Positions 43,496-53,702 of a DNA stretch of 62,434 nucleotides are shown piece by piece. The DNA is from Oscillospiraceae bacterium (GTDB lineage Bacteria > Bacillota > Clostridia > Oscillospirales > Oscillospiraceae). Numbering within the stretch: position 1 is the first letter of the stretch; each line of letters begins with the position of its first letter. Made by a program: the position numbers and the translations under genes. The DNA is taken from contig SVMK01000004.1 in NCBI GenBank assembly GCA_015067465.1, positions 1 to 62,434 of the forward strand, written 5' to 3'. The notes below the pieces were generated by a model. The model was not told where the DNA came from and did no database searches. It saw nothing but the letters and a program-made list of their open reading frames with translations.

Positions 43496-44911
43496 ATGTC
43501 AGACACTTTAACCGCCGGCCGCACCCAGCGGCGAAATATGATGCTTGACGACAATGTGGCCAAGGTGATCATCATCATAGCCATCCCCATGATCATATCC
43601 ATGCTGGTGGACTCTTTATACAACATTGCGGACACCTATTTCGTCAGCCGTCTCGGCAAATCTGCAACTGCCGCCGTTGGCGTGAACGATTCGCTCACCC
43701 ATTTCATCCGCTCCGCCTCGATGGGCTTCGGCGTTGGTGCTTCAAGCTATATTTCCCGCCTTTTGGGTGCAAAGCAGGACGAAGAGGCCTGCCGTGTGGG
43801 CACAACCACGCTGTTCACCAGTATGGTGATTCTCTCCGCGTTCGCCGCCCTCGCCTATATCTTCATTGATCCCCTCGTCACGCTCCTCGGCGCAACCGAA
43901 TCCTCCAAGCCATATGCGATGGATTATGCGCGCTTCATCCTGCTTTCCGTCCCGTTCACGGCGGGCGAAGTTTCGCTCAGCCATATGCTGCGCGCAGAAG
44001 GCAGCACAAAGCTTTCCATGATCGGCATGACCACCGGCTGCGCTGTCAACGTTGTGCTCGACCCGATCTTTATCACCGGCTTTGGGCTGGAAGTTGCCGG
44101 TGCCGCCATCGCCACCACGCTTTCCAAGGTTGTCAGCTTTCTCATGCTGCTCTGGCCTTTCCTGCGCCGCCGCACCATGCTGGAAGTGCGCCTGCGTTAT
44201 TTCACGCCGAAATGGCGTATTTACAAGGAAGTTGCCCGCATGGGCATCCCCACGTTCCTGCGCACAAGCATGATGACCATCTCCGGCGTTGTAATGAACA
44301 ACTATGCCGGCTCCTTCAGCGATTCCGCACTGGCCGCCGTTTCCGTTGCCAACAAGTGCACACGCCTTGTCGGCTCGGGCATCATGGGCTTTGGCCAGGG
44401 CTTTCAGCCCGTTGCCGGCTATTGCTGGGGTGCAAAGCGCTACCGCAGAGTCAACCGGGCATTTTGGGTATCCTCCGGCATCGGCTCGGCAATGGCGATC
44501 GTCATCGGCTCGGCAATGGCAATTTTCTCGCCGCAGCTGGTTGCCGTGTTTGCCGCGGCGGATCCGGACATCATCTCCATCGGCACGCTGATGATCCGCT
44601 CCCAGTGCTCCACCATGGTGCTGCACATGTGGGTTATGATCGTCAACAGCCTGTTTCAGGCACTCGGGCGCGCGATACCCGCCGCAATTCTCGGCCTTTC
44701 CCGCCAGGTAATCTGCCTGCTCCCCGCTCTGGTGGTGCTCTGCGCGGTTTTCGGCGTAACGGGCCTTGCAATCAGTCAGGCGGTTGCCGACCTGCTCAGC
44801 CTGTTCATCGCGGTACCCATGGTAATCAAAATCACGCGGGAAATCCTGCGCCTCGCCGCAACGGAAGACAGCGGAGCGACCACGCTGCCCGCAGCGGAAA
44901 GCGAACCCTGA
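43496..44911 (+). CDS. MATE-family efflux transporter
   Basis: A 471-residue membrane protein with about twelve hydrophobic segments in two similar halves, typical of cation-coupled multidrug exporters. The N-terminus IIIIAIPMIISMLVDSLYNI and ADTYFVSRLG form the usual first helices of the clostridial DinF/NorM-like MATE branch; GQGFQPVAGYCWGAKRY marks the second half. The divergent LysR regulator suggests inducible export. The substrate (drug, bile acid, metabolite) is unknown. Confidence 0.92.
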   Translation: MSDTLTAGRTQRRNMMLDDNVAKVIIIIAIPMIISMLVDSLYNIADTYFVSRLGKSATAAVGVNDSLTHFIRSASMGFGVGASSYISRLLGAKQDEEACRVGTTTLFTSMVILSAFAALAYIFIDPLVTLLGATESSKPYAMDYARFILLSVPFTAGEVSLSHMLRAEGSTKLSMIGMTTGCAVNVVLDPIFITGFGLEVAGAAIATTLSKVVSFLMLLWPFLRRRTMLEVRLRYFTPKWRIYKEVARMGIPTFLRTSMMTISGVVMNNYAGSFSDSALAAVSVANKCTRLVGSGIMGFGQGFQPVAGYCWGAKRYRRVNRAFWVSSGIGSAMAIVIGSAMAIFSPQLVAVFAAADPDIISIGTLMIRSQCSTMVLHMWVMIVNSLFQALGRAIPAAILGLSRQVICLLPALVVLCAVFGVTGLAISQAVADLLSLFIAVPMVIKITREILRLAATEDSGATTLPAAESEP

Positions 44912-44940
44912 ATTTTTGCCCCCACACTTTCACCAACAAC

Positions 44941-44990
44941 AAAGCAGGACATGCAAAGCACGCTTTCGCACTTGCATGTCCTGCTTTTTT
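44941..44990. terminator. Bidirectional terminator between MATE and a lipoprotein gene
   Basis: AAAGCAGGACATGCAA and its complement at 44972-44987 form a 16-bp stem; Ts follow on plus, and TTTGTTGTTGG on minus. It overlaps the last codon of the convergent lipoprotein gene. Confidence 0.85.
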
Positions 44991-45924
44991 ATTCGCCGGA
45001 TTCGGCCACGCGTGCCGCGCTGATGTCAAACACCCGCGCACGCATGGCCTGCTCCTGCTGCTCGTCCGGTGCCATCACCGTAATGAGCAGCACATTTTCC
45101 GTTCCGTCGTCATAGTCCGCCCTGCAAAGCGCTGCGCGCACCTCCGCCCCCGCGCCGCTGCCGCCGAGGAGCGTGAGCGCAGCATTGCCGCAGCCGTTTG
45201 CCCCCTCCGCAAGGGAAAGGCTTTCGTACGCGCCCGGGTGTTCGCCGTAAAACCGTTCAAAATCCGAAAACACATATGTCCGGACACACTCTTCCAAAAA
45301 TCCGTCGGGCGCAAAGCTGCGCCGCGCCGACGTGACATTGCGCACGGAAACAAAGCCGCCGCAGCCGTCCGTCACCGCGGCGGCATCGCCGCGGCGCGGC
45401 AGAAGTATGAGCGTTTCGTCAAAGCTGAACGCCACTGCGTTTTTCAAATCGCGGTGGCGCAGCACGCCGGGTCCTGCCGAAAAAGTTTCCTCCTCCGGAA
45501 TCTCCTGCGTGGCACGCAGATTCGCCTGCTCCGCCGGGATGCCCCAAAACGCCCAGTTGCCCAGATAACGCCCTGTGCGCCCTTCCAGACAAAAATCTCC
45601 CTCCGCGGTCAGCTCCGCCGCCACCGCGCCTTCCGGCAGCATCAGCAGCACACCGCCCTCGCGCAGCAGATATGTTCCCGCGCAAACACCCTGCGCATCT
45701 GCGAGGCAGCAGCTGCCGAAGCCGTCAAGCGTCAGCGTTTCGCCGAGAAAGTCGTTGTAATATCCACCCTCCAGACCGTCCGGCACGGGCACCGCCGCCG
45801 GCTGCGCCGTTGCGGCAGGCATCTCGGGCGTTGGCGTTGGGTCGGTACGCGCCGGGTTCCGCGCGCAGGCGCACAGTAGCACAGCGCAGCAAACGCAGGC
45901 GGGCAAACACGCTTTTCGCTTCAT
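44989..45924 (-). CDS. Lipoprotein of unknown function
   Basis: A 311-residue secreted lipoprotein. After a basic start MKRKAC a hydrophobic stretch ends in a lipobox-like LLCAC. A Pro/Thr/Ala tether to about residue 48 follows, then GLEGGYYNDFLGETLTLDGFGSC opens a globular domain. I recognise no family; the middle contains repeated aromatic and glycine strands that could be a lipocalin-like or DUF barrel. AAGGAGG lies close to ATG 45924. It is convergent with the MATE gene and has no operon partner. Confidence 0.75.
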   Translation of the reverse strand: MKRKACLPACVCCAVLLCACARNPARTDPTPTPEMPAATAQPAAVPVPDGLEGGYYNDFLGETLTLDGFGSCCLADAQGVCAGTYLLREGGVLLMLPEGAVAAELTAEGDFCLEGRTGRYLGNWAFWGIPAEQANLRATQEIPEEETFSAGPGVLRHRDLKNAVAFSFDETLILLPRRGDAAAVTDGCGGFVSVRNVTSARRSFAPDGFLEECVRTYVFSDFERFYGEHPGAYESLSLAEGANGCGNAALTLLGGSGAGAEVRAALCRADYDDGTENVLLITVMAPDEQQEQAMRARVFDISAARVAESGE

Positions 45925-46036
45925 ATCGTTTTTCTTCCTCCTTGCAGTCGGCGCGGCTTGTCCCCGCATCCCACACCGATTTTATCCCCGCCGCAGCGGA
46001 AAAAGCGGCGAATCGGGGCGGCTGTAAAAATGAATC

Positions 46037-46065
46037 TTGAAATTGCGGGGGCGCACTGGTAAAAT
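46037..46065 (+). promoter_or_regulatory. Promoter of the HAD phosphatase gene
   Basis: TTGAAA, 17 bp, TAAAAT, 72 bases before the start codon. A second TATAAT at 46081 could be an alternative -10. Confidence 0.5.
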
Positions 46066-46136
46066 ATGAAATCACTATATTATAATAATTTGCCTGACCG
46101 GACCGGCGCTGAAGTCAGGTGCAAAGCGAGGCTGCT

Positions 46137-46793
46137 ATGAAAGACTATTCCTATATTTTTTTCGATCTGGACGGCACCCTGACCGACCCCGGCGTGGGAA
46201 TCACCAACTCCGTGATGTACGCCCTTGACCGGCAGGGCATCCATGTGACCGACCGCACCGAACTCTATAAATTCATCGGACCTCCCCTGCTCGATTCTTT
46301 CCGTGAATTCTACGGATTTTCGGAGGAGCAGACCCGCACGGCCGTAAAGGACTACCGCGAGCATTTTGCCGCGCAGGGCATTTTTGAAAACGAGGTTTAT
46401 CCCGGCATCCCCGCGCTGCTGGAGCGTTTGCGCGCCGCAGGCTACTGCCTCATCGTGGCAACAAGCAAGCCGGAGCATTTCGCCGTTCGCATCATTGAGC
46501 ATTTCGGTCTGGACGGTTATTTCGACTTTGTCGCAGGCGCCGCCATCGACGAAACCCGCACGAACAAGTGGGAAGTGATCGACTACGCCATTGCGCGCGC
46601 GGGAATCACCGACCGCAGCCGCATCCTCATGGTAGGCGACCGCAAGCACGACGTGCTCGGCGCAAAAAAATGCGGCATTCCCTGCCTCGGCGTGCTGTTT
46701 GGCTACGGCGACCGCACCGAGCATGAGCAAGCGGGCGCGATTGCCATTGCGGAAACGGTTGAGGACATCGGAAAATATCTCCTCGAGGACTGA
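46137..46793 (+). CDS. HAD-family phosphatase (phosphoglycolate phosphatase-like)
   Basis: A 218-residue HAD hydrolase of subfamily IA. The nucleophile Asp10 and acid/base Asp12 are in FFDLDGTLTD, motif II is VATSKP, and the magnesium site is GDRKHDVLGA. The cap is a helical C1 type between about residues 20 and 90. Gph/PpaX and 5'-nucleotidase-like enzymes share this pattern, so the substrate is open. ATG 46137 has GCGAGG nearby. The short gap to the MGMT gene suggests a loose operon. Confidence 0.88.
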   Translation: MKDYSYIFFDLDGTLTDPGVGITNSVMYALDRQGIHVTDRTELYKFIGPPLLDSFREFYGFSEEQTRTAVKDYREHFAAQGIFENEVYPGIPALLERLRAAGYCLIVATSKPEHFAVRIIEHFGLDGYFDFVAGAAIDETRTNKWEVIDYAIARAGITDRSRILMVGDRKHDVLGAKKCGIPCLGVLFGYGDRTEHEQAGAIAIAETVEDIGKYLLED

Positions 46794-46858
46794 GCCGCCG
46801 CGTGAAAAAATCACCGTTCGCGGTGGTTTTTCCGCTTTGTGCGGGATAAACTGTCAAT

Positions 46859-47176
46859 ATGGAAACCAACACTTTCAAAACCATCTATGCCATTGTCCGC
46901 AGCATTCCCTGCGGCAAAGTGTCCACTTACGGCAGGGTTGCCCTGCTGGCAGGAAATCCGCGTCTCGCGCGCGTGGTGGGCTACGCCCTCCACGAAGCGC
47001 CGCAGGATGTTCCTTGCCACCGCGTTGTAAACCGCTTCGGTGGACTCTCCGCTGCATTCTTTCCCGACGGAAAGGACACTCACCGCATGCTCCTGACCAT
47101 GGAGGGCGTTGGATTTACGGAGGATGGCTGCGCCGACCTGACGCACTTTATGTGGTATGGACCCGAAGGAGACTGA
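46859..47176 (+). CDS. MGMT-family methyltransferase-like protein (short form)
   Basis: A 105-residue protein consisting only of the DNA-binding C-terminal domain of O6-alkylguanine alkyltransferases. It has the helix-turn-helix IPCGKVSTYGRVALLAG, the arginine-finger region NPRLARVVGYAL and the active-site motif VPCHRVV. The methyl-acceptor cysteine is present, unlike in ATL proteins, where it is Trp. Full enzymes carry an extra N-terminal domain of about 70-80 residues, absent here. The ribosome-binding site is weak. It may repair alkylated DNA or only flag lesions. Confidence 0.88.
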   Translation: METNTFKTIYAIVRSIPCGKVSTYGRVALLAGNPRLARVVGYALHEAPQDVPCHRVVNRFGGLSAAFFPDGKDTHRMLLTMEGVGFTEDGCADLTHFMWYGPEGD

Positions 47177-47182
47177 TAAGCT

Positions 47183-48418
47183 ATGACCGATTTTGAATCC
47201 TTGCAGCGCGAATATGTGCAGCTGCTTATCCGCGAGGGCGTGAATCTGCAGCCCGGACAGCGGCTGGTGCTGAGTTGTCCCGTGGAGCAGGCGGCATTCG
47301 CGCGCCTTTGCGCGGCGGAAGCCTATAGCGCCGGGTGCAGCGAAGTGATTATGAACTGGAGCGACGACGCGCTCGCGCGCATGAAGTATCTTCAGGCTGC
47401 CGACAGCGTGTTTGACGAGTGCGCCCCCTGGCGCGCGCTGCTGTATAATTCCACGGCGGAAGAAGGCGCGGCGTGGCTTTTCATCGACTGCGACGATCCC
47501 GAACTGCTGCACGGCGTGGACCCTGACCGAATCCGCCGCAGCCAGATCGCATCCGGCAAGGCGCTGAAAACATTCCGCGAGCTGGAAACCTCCAATGCCT
47601 TCCCCTGGTGCGTGGCGGCAATCCCCGCACCCGCCTGGGCAAAAAAGGTGTTTCCCGACCTCACCGAGGCCGAAGCCATGCAGCGGCTCTGGGACGAAAT
47701 TCTCAAATCTGCCCGCTGCGACAGCGGAAACGCCGCGGCGCGCTGGCGCGCCCACAGCGATGCGCTGCAGGATCACATCCGTATCCTCAACGACTACCGC
47801 TTCCGCACCCTCCGCTACCGCAACGCGCTCGGCACCGATCTCACCGTGGAACTGCCGGACGGTCATTTCTGGGCGGGCGGACGCGAAAAATGCACCGCAA
47901 ACGGCCTGCTGTTTTCCGCCAATATCCCCACTGAGGAAGTTTACACGCTTCCGAAGCGCGACGGGGTAAACGGCGTGGTTTACGCCAGCAAGCCGCTTTC
48001 CCACAACGGCAACATCATCGACGGCTTCCGTTTCACGCTCAAGGACGGAAAAATCGTGGACGTGCACGCCGAACGCGGTGAGGAGATTCTGCGCAACGCC
48101 ATCGCCGTGGACGAAGGCGCGGCCTATCTCGGCGAAGTTGCGCTTGTTCCCTGCGATTCTCCGATCTCCAATTCCGGCATCCTGTTTTTCAACACGCTTT
48201 TTGACGAAAATGCATCGTGCCATTTTGCCTTCGGCGAGGCGTATCCCTGCATTGAGGGCGCAGAAACCATGAGCCGCGACGAGCTGAAAGCACACGGCGC
48301 CAATCAGTCCATCACCCATGTGGACTTCATGGTCGGCACGCCGGATCTCTCCATCGTCGGCATCACGCACGACGGGCGCGAAATCGAGATTTTCCGCAAC
48401 GGAAACTTTGCCTTTTAA
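47183..48418 (+). CDS. M29-family aminopeptidase (AmpS/PepS-like)
   Basis: A 411-residue cytosolic metallo-aminopeptidase. The C-terminal catalytic domain shows the metal and catalytic residues in RGEEILRNA, AYLGEVALV, CHFAFGEAYP and ITHVDFMVGT, in family order. The N-terminal half begins YVQLLIREGVNLQPGQRLV, the usual M29 opening. It releases N-terminal amino acids from peptides. It is only six bases after the MGMT gene and is probably co-transcribed. Confidence 0.93.
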   Translation: MTDFESLQREYVQLLIREGVNLQPGQRLVLSCPVEQAAFARLCAAEAYSAGCSEVIMNWSDDALARMKYLQAADSVFDECAPWRALLYNSTAEEGAAWLFIDCDDPELLHGVDPDRIRRSQIASGKALKTFRELETSNAFPWCVAAIPAPAWAKKVFPDLTEAEAMQRLWDEILKSARCDSGNAAARWRAHSDALQDHIRILNDYRFRTLRYRNALGTDLTVELPDGHFWAGGREKCTANGLLFSANIPTEEVYTLPKRDGVNGVVYASKPLSHNGNIIDGFRFTLKDGKIVDVHAERGEEILRNAIAVDEGAAYLGEVALVPCDSPISNSGILFFNTLFDENASCHFAFGEAYPCIEGAETMSRDELKAHGANQSITHVDFMVGTPDLSIVGITHDGREIEIFRNGNFAF

Positions 48419-48467
48419 TATTCCCATCTCCCGCACATACAAACGCGGCGGAAAGGACGGCTTTGCC

Positions 48468-49796
48468 ATGTCGCAGCTTCCGAAATATGTGAATACCGCA
48501 TTGCTCCGTCTGGAACAGGCCGGGTTTGAAGCCTGCATCGTGGGCGGCTGCGTCCGCGACAGATTGATGGGCAGAACGCCCGCGGACTACGATGTTGCCA
48601 CCTCTGCGCTGCCGGAGCAGACAGCGCTGGTTTTTGCAGATGAGCGCGTCATCGAAACGGGCATTCAGCACGGCACGGTTACCGTTTTGCTCGGCGGCAA
48701 GCCGCTGGAGATTACCACTTACCGTATCGACGGCAGCTATTCCGATTCCCGCCATCCGGACTATGTCCGCTTCACTCCGTCGCTGCGCGAGGATCTTGCA
48801 CGGCGCGATTTCACCATGAATGCCATCGCTTTCAACAAAAGCGGCATTTTCGACCCCTTCGGCGGGCAAAAGGACATTGCCGCGGGGCTGATCCGCTGCG
48901 TGGGCGACCCGGAAACCCGCTTTCGCGAAGATGCGCTGCGAATTTTGCGCGCGCTGCGCTTTTCCTCGGTGCTGGGCTTTCGCATTGAGCCCGCCACCGC
49001 CGTTGCCGCGCGCCATTGCGCGGAGCTTCTGCGCGGCATCAGCGCCGAGCGGACGGCAGCGGAGCTGAAAAAGCTCGTCTGCGGGAAAAACGCCCGCAGC
49101 GTGGTTTTGGAATATGTCGATGTGCTCGGCGTGGTTTTGCCCGAGCTTTTGCCGATGCGCGGCTTCGACCAGCGAAACCGCCATCACAACCGCGATGTGC
49201 TGTCACACAGCGCCGCCGCAATGGAGCACATGCCCCCCGAGAGCGTGCTTCGCCTTGCCGCGCTGTTTCACGACGTTGGAAAGCCGGAGCTCTTCACTGT
49301 GGACGCGCAGGGCGTCGGACATTTCTACGGTCACGCACGGCGCAGCGCTGAGATTGCGGACGCCGTTGCGGCGAGACTGCGCCTCGACCGTGCGAGCCGC
49401 GAGCGCATCGTAACGCTGGTGCAGCACCACGACCTGATCATTGAGCCCGAGCCGCGCGCTGTGAAGAGGGCGCTCGGTCGCCTTACGCCGGACGTGTTTT
49501 TTCAGTTGCTGCAGCTCAAGCGCGCGGACAATCTGGCGCAGGCGCCGGAATACCACACGCGCCAGAGTGACTATGACCGCCTTGAGGCGATTGCCCGGGA
49601 AATTATCGCCGAACAGCAGTGCTTCTGCCTGCGCGATCTGGCTGTAAACGGCAACGATCTGCGCAAGGCCGGAATGCAGCCCGGCAAGGCCCTCGGCAAC
49701 GCGCTGGAGCTGCTGCTCTCCGCCGTGATCGACGGCAGCGTTGCAAACGAAAAAGGCGCGCTGCTCGCCTATCTGCGCGACCGGGGAACCCTTTGA
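48468..49796 (+). CDS. cca: CCA-adding tRNA nucleotidyltransferase with HD domain
   Basis: Adds or repairs the CCA end of tRNAs. The 442-residue protein has the class II head GGCVRDRLMG, the catalytic Asp pair in DYDVAT, RRDFTMNAIAF, and EDALRILRALRFSS of the neck. A C-terminal HD domain follows with RHHNRDVLSHS and LFHDVGKPE, which may hydrolyse phosphodiesters as in E. coli. ATG 48468 is chosen because the longer frame from 48318 overlaps the peptidase gene. Its own site is GGAAAGGA. A terminator follows. Confidence 0.93.
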   Translation: MSQLPKYVNTALLRLEQAGFEACIVGGCVRDRLMGRTPADYDVATSALPEQTALVFADERVIETGIQHGTVTVLLGGKPLEITTYRIDGSYSDSRHPDYVRFTPSLREDLARRDFTMNAIAFNKSGIFDPFGGQKDIAAGLIRCVGDPETRFREDALRILRALRFSSVLGFRIEPATAVAARHCAELLRGISAERTAAELKKLVCGKNARSVVLEYVDVLGVVLPELLPMRGFDQRNRHHNRDVLSHSAAAMEHMPPESVLRLAALFHDVGKPELFTVDAQGVGHFYGHARRSAEIADAVAARLRLDRASRERIVTLVQHHDLIIEPEPRAVKRALGRLTPDVFFQLLQLKRADNLAQAPEYHTRQSDYDRLEAIAREIIAEQQCFCLRDLAVNGNDLRKAGMQPGKALGNALELLLSAVIDGSVANEKGALLAYLRDRGTL

Positions 49797-49823
49797 CCCG
49801 CCGCATAACCAAACACTGCCGCC

Positions 49824-49867
49824 AGTCCGCATACCCAACACGCCGTCGGGTATGCGGGCTGCTTTTT
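49824..49867 (+). terminator. Terminator of cca
   Basis: AG-CCGCATACCC pairs with GGGTATGCGG-CT across an 11-nt loop, followed by GCTTTTTTCC. Confidence 0.85.
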
Positions 49868-49947
49868 TCCGCCCGCGGCTGACACGCAGGGTGCAAAACC
49901 CGTATTTTAATAAATCGTGAATTTTTGCCTTTTCTCCTCCCTTCCCC

Positions 49948-49976
49948 TTGACATTACAGGTATATCGTGGTAAATT
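49948..49976 (+). promoter_or_regulatory. Promoter of hrcA-grpE-dnaK
   Basis: TTGACA, 17 bp, TAAATT; the -10 overlaps the left arm of the CIRCE operator by two bases. Confidence 0.75.
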
Positions 49977-50001
49977 AGCACTCGTAAGGAGAGAGTGCCA
50001 G
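49975..50001. promoter_or_regulatory. CIRCE operator of the dnaK operon (HrcA site)
   Basis: TTAGCACTC, nine bases, GAGTGCCAG. The left arm is exact; the right arm has two changes from GAGTGCTAA, so HrcA may bind more weakly here than at groESL. Confidence 0.93.
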
Positions 50002-50054
50002 CAAACAACTCCGTCATCTGCTGACACGAAAAATGCAAGAGGGTAAGAAAGCCT

Positions 50055-51131
50055 ATGGCAGCGATCAGTGAACGAAAAAAGAGAATACTTGCGGTCGTTG
50101 TCGATGAATATATCACCAACGCCGAGCCGGTCGGCAGCAAATACATTGCCGAAAAGGCCGGTTTGAACGTCAGTTCCGCCACCATCCGCAACGAGCTGGC
50201 CGAGCTGACCAACCTCGGCTATCTTGAGCAGCCGCACACCAGCGCAGGCCGCGTTCCGACGGCGCAGGGCTATCGCCTGTATGTAAACGAACTGATGGAG
50301 CGCACCAAGCTGAGCATGGAGGAAACCGAGGAGATCAACCGCAGCCTCAACCTCAAGGTGCAGCAGCTTGACAAGATGATGAGCGATGTGGGCAAGCTTG
50401 CCGCCGACCTCACAAACTATCCCGCCCTTGCGATGGCAACCTACACGCCCGACACCATCAAGCGCTTTGATCTTCTGTATGTGGACGCAAACACCTTCAT
50501 CATCGTGGTGCTTCTCGGCAGCAGCAAAGTGCAAAACAAGCTGGTGCATCTGCCTTTCTCCGTGGAGCAGGCCATGGTGCAAAAGCTTTCCACCGTTTTC
50601 AACGCCAATTTCACAGGCCTCACCGAAGAGCAGATCACCCCGCTGCTGATTTCCTCCACGGAGCGCGCCGTTGGCGACACGATGGGTCTGGTTTCCGCAG
50701 TTGCGGGCTTCGCACTCGAAGTTCTGGCAAGCAGCAAAAACTCGCAGGCTGTTTTCTCCGGCGAGAGCAAGCTGCTGCAGCTTCCCGAATTCCGCGACCC
50801 CGACAAGGCGCATCACCTGATGAACTATCTCTCCGACGCCGAGCACCTCGCCAACCTGCCGGGACTGGATTTCGGCGACGATGTGAAAGTTTTGATCGGA
50901 CCGGAGAATATTGCCGATGAGCTGCGCGATTCCAGCGTGATTCTCGCGAAATACGACGCCGGTGACGGCATGCAGGGCGTTATCGGCGTGGTCGGCCCCA
51001 CAAGAATGGATTATTCCAAGCTGGCCGCAAAGCTCAGCTACATCGCCGACGGGCTCTCCAAAGCCCTCGCAGGCGGAAAAACCGACGCCTTCCCCGGCTT
51101 CGGCAAGCTGATGATCAAGGATAAAAACTGA
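50055..51131 (+). CDS. hrcA: Heat-inducible transcription repressor HrcA
   Basis: A 358-residue repressor of class I heat-shock genes that needs GroEL for activity. The N-terminal winged helix includes VSSATIRNELAELTNLGYLEQPHTSAGRVPT (split here as SSATIRNEL and PHTSAGRVPT). A GAF-like middle and an inserted dimerisation domain follow, with a conserved C-terminal GVVGPTRMDY. First gene of the operon, right after its own CIRCE site, giving autoregulation. Confidence 0.96.
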   Translation: MAAISERKKRILAVVVDEYITNAEPVGSKYIAEKAGLNVSSATIRNELAELTNLGYLEQPHTSAGRVPTAQGYRLYVNELMERTKLSMEETEEINRSLNLKVQQLDKMMSDVGKLAADLTNYPALAMATYTPDTIKRFDLLYVDANTFIIVVLLGSSKVQNKLVHLPFSVEQAMVQKLSTVFNANFTGLTEEQITPLLISSTERAVGDTMGLVSAVAGFALEVLASSKNSQAVFSGESKLLQLPEFRDPDKAHHLMNYLSDAEHLANLPGLDFGDDVKVLIGPENIADELRDSSVILAKYDAGDGMQGVIGVVGPTRMDYSKLAAKLSYIADGLSKALAGGKTDAFPGFGKLMIKDKN

Positions 51132-51147
51132 AAGGAAGCTTAGATAA

Positions 51148-51690
51148 ATGGCATCGAAGAAGAAAAACGAAAACACCTCTCCCGCTGAGGAAAAACTGAA
51201 GCAGGACACCGCCGCGGACACCGCCGAAGACACCGCGCCCGAAGCGCCCCCCGCCGAACCCGCCGCGCCCGAGGCGCCCGCGCAGAACGATTCCGACAAG
51301 TATCTCCGCCTGATGGCAGAGTTTGACAATTATAAAAAGCGCAGCATCAAAGAGCGCGAGAACATCTACACCGACGTTCGCGTGGACACGGTGACGAAGT
51401 TTCTCCCCGTTTACGACAATCTTGAGCGCGCAATGAAAGCCGAAACGGCGGACGAAGCCTACAAAAAGGGCGTTGAGATGACCTTCAACCAGCTGCTGGA
51501 TGTTTTCAAAAAGCTGGGCGTTGAGGAAATCGAAGCCCTTGACAAGAGCTTTGACCCCAATTTCCACAACGCGGTTATGCATGTGGAAGACGAAACGCTG
51601 GGCGAAGGCGTGATCGTTGAAGAGTTTCAGAAGGGCTTCAAAATCGGCGAAAAGGTCATCAGATTCTCGATGGTCAAAGTAGCAAACTAA
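51148..51690 (+). CDS. grpE: Nucleotide exchange factor GrpE
   Basis: A 180-residue cofactor that releases ADP from DnaK. The first 50 residues are a disordered Ala/Pro/Glu-rich arm; then come the long helix with LMAEFDNYKKRSIKERE and the beta-wing domain ending GFKIGEKVIRFSMVKV. It lies 16 bases after hrcA with AAAGGAAGC as the site and 46 bases before dnaK. Confidence 0.95.
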   Translation: MASKKKNENTSPAEEKLKQDTAADTAEDTAPEAPPAEPAAPEAPAQNDSDKYLRLMAEFDNYKKRSIKERENIYTDVRVDTVTKFLPVYDNLERAMKAETADEAYKKGVEMTFNQLLDVFKKLGVEEIEALDKSFDPNFHNAVMHVEDETLGEGVIVEEFQKGFKIGEKVIRFSMVKVAN

Positions 51691-51697
51691 TCAGTAA

Positions 51698-53587
<1,890 letters not shown>

Positions 53588-53600
53588 TAAGCAAATTGGC

Positions 53601-53633
53601 AGGAATGATTTCGCTTTTTGCGAAATCATTCCT
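53601..53633 (+). terminator. Terminator-like hairpin between dnaK and dnaJ
   Basis: AGGAATGATTTCGC and GCGAAATCATTCCT form a perfect 14-bp stem with a TTTTT loop, followed only by TTGTCC. Partial termination or mRNA processing here would give less DnaJ than DnaK. Confidence 0.6.
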
Positions 53634-53702
53634 TTGTCCTGAACTGTCCAACTTATTCCGCAGCTCACAAACCGGGCTGCGATCTTTGCGAGGCTGACAA
53701 TC

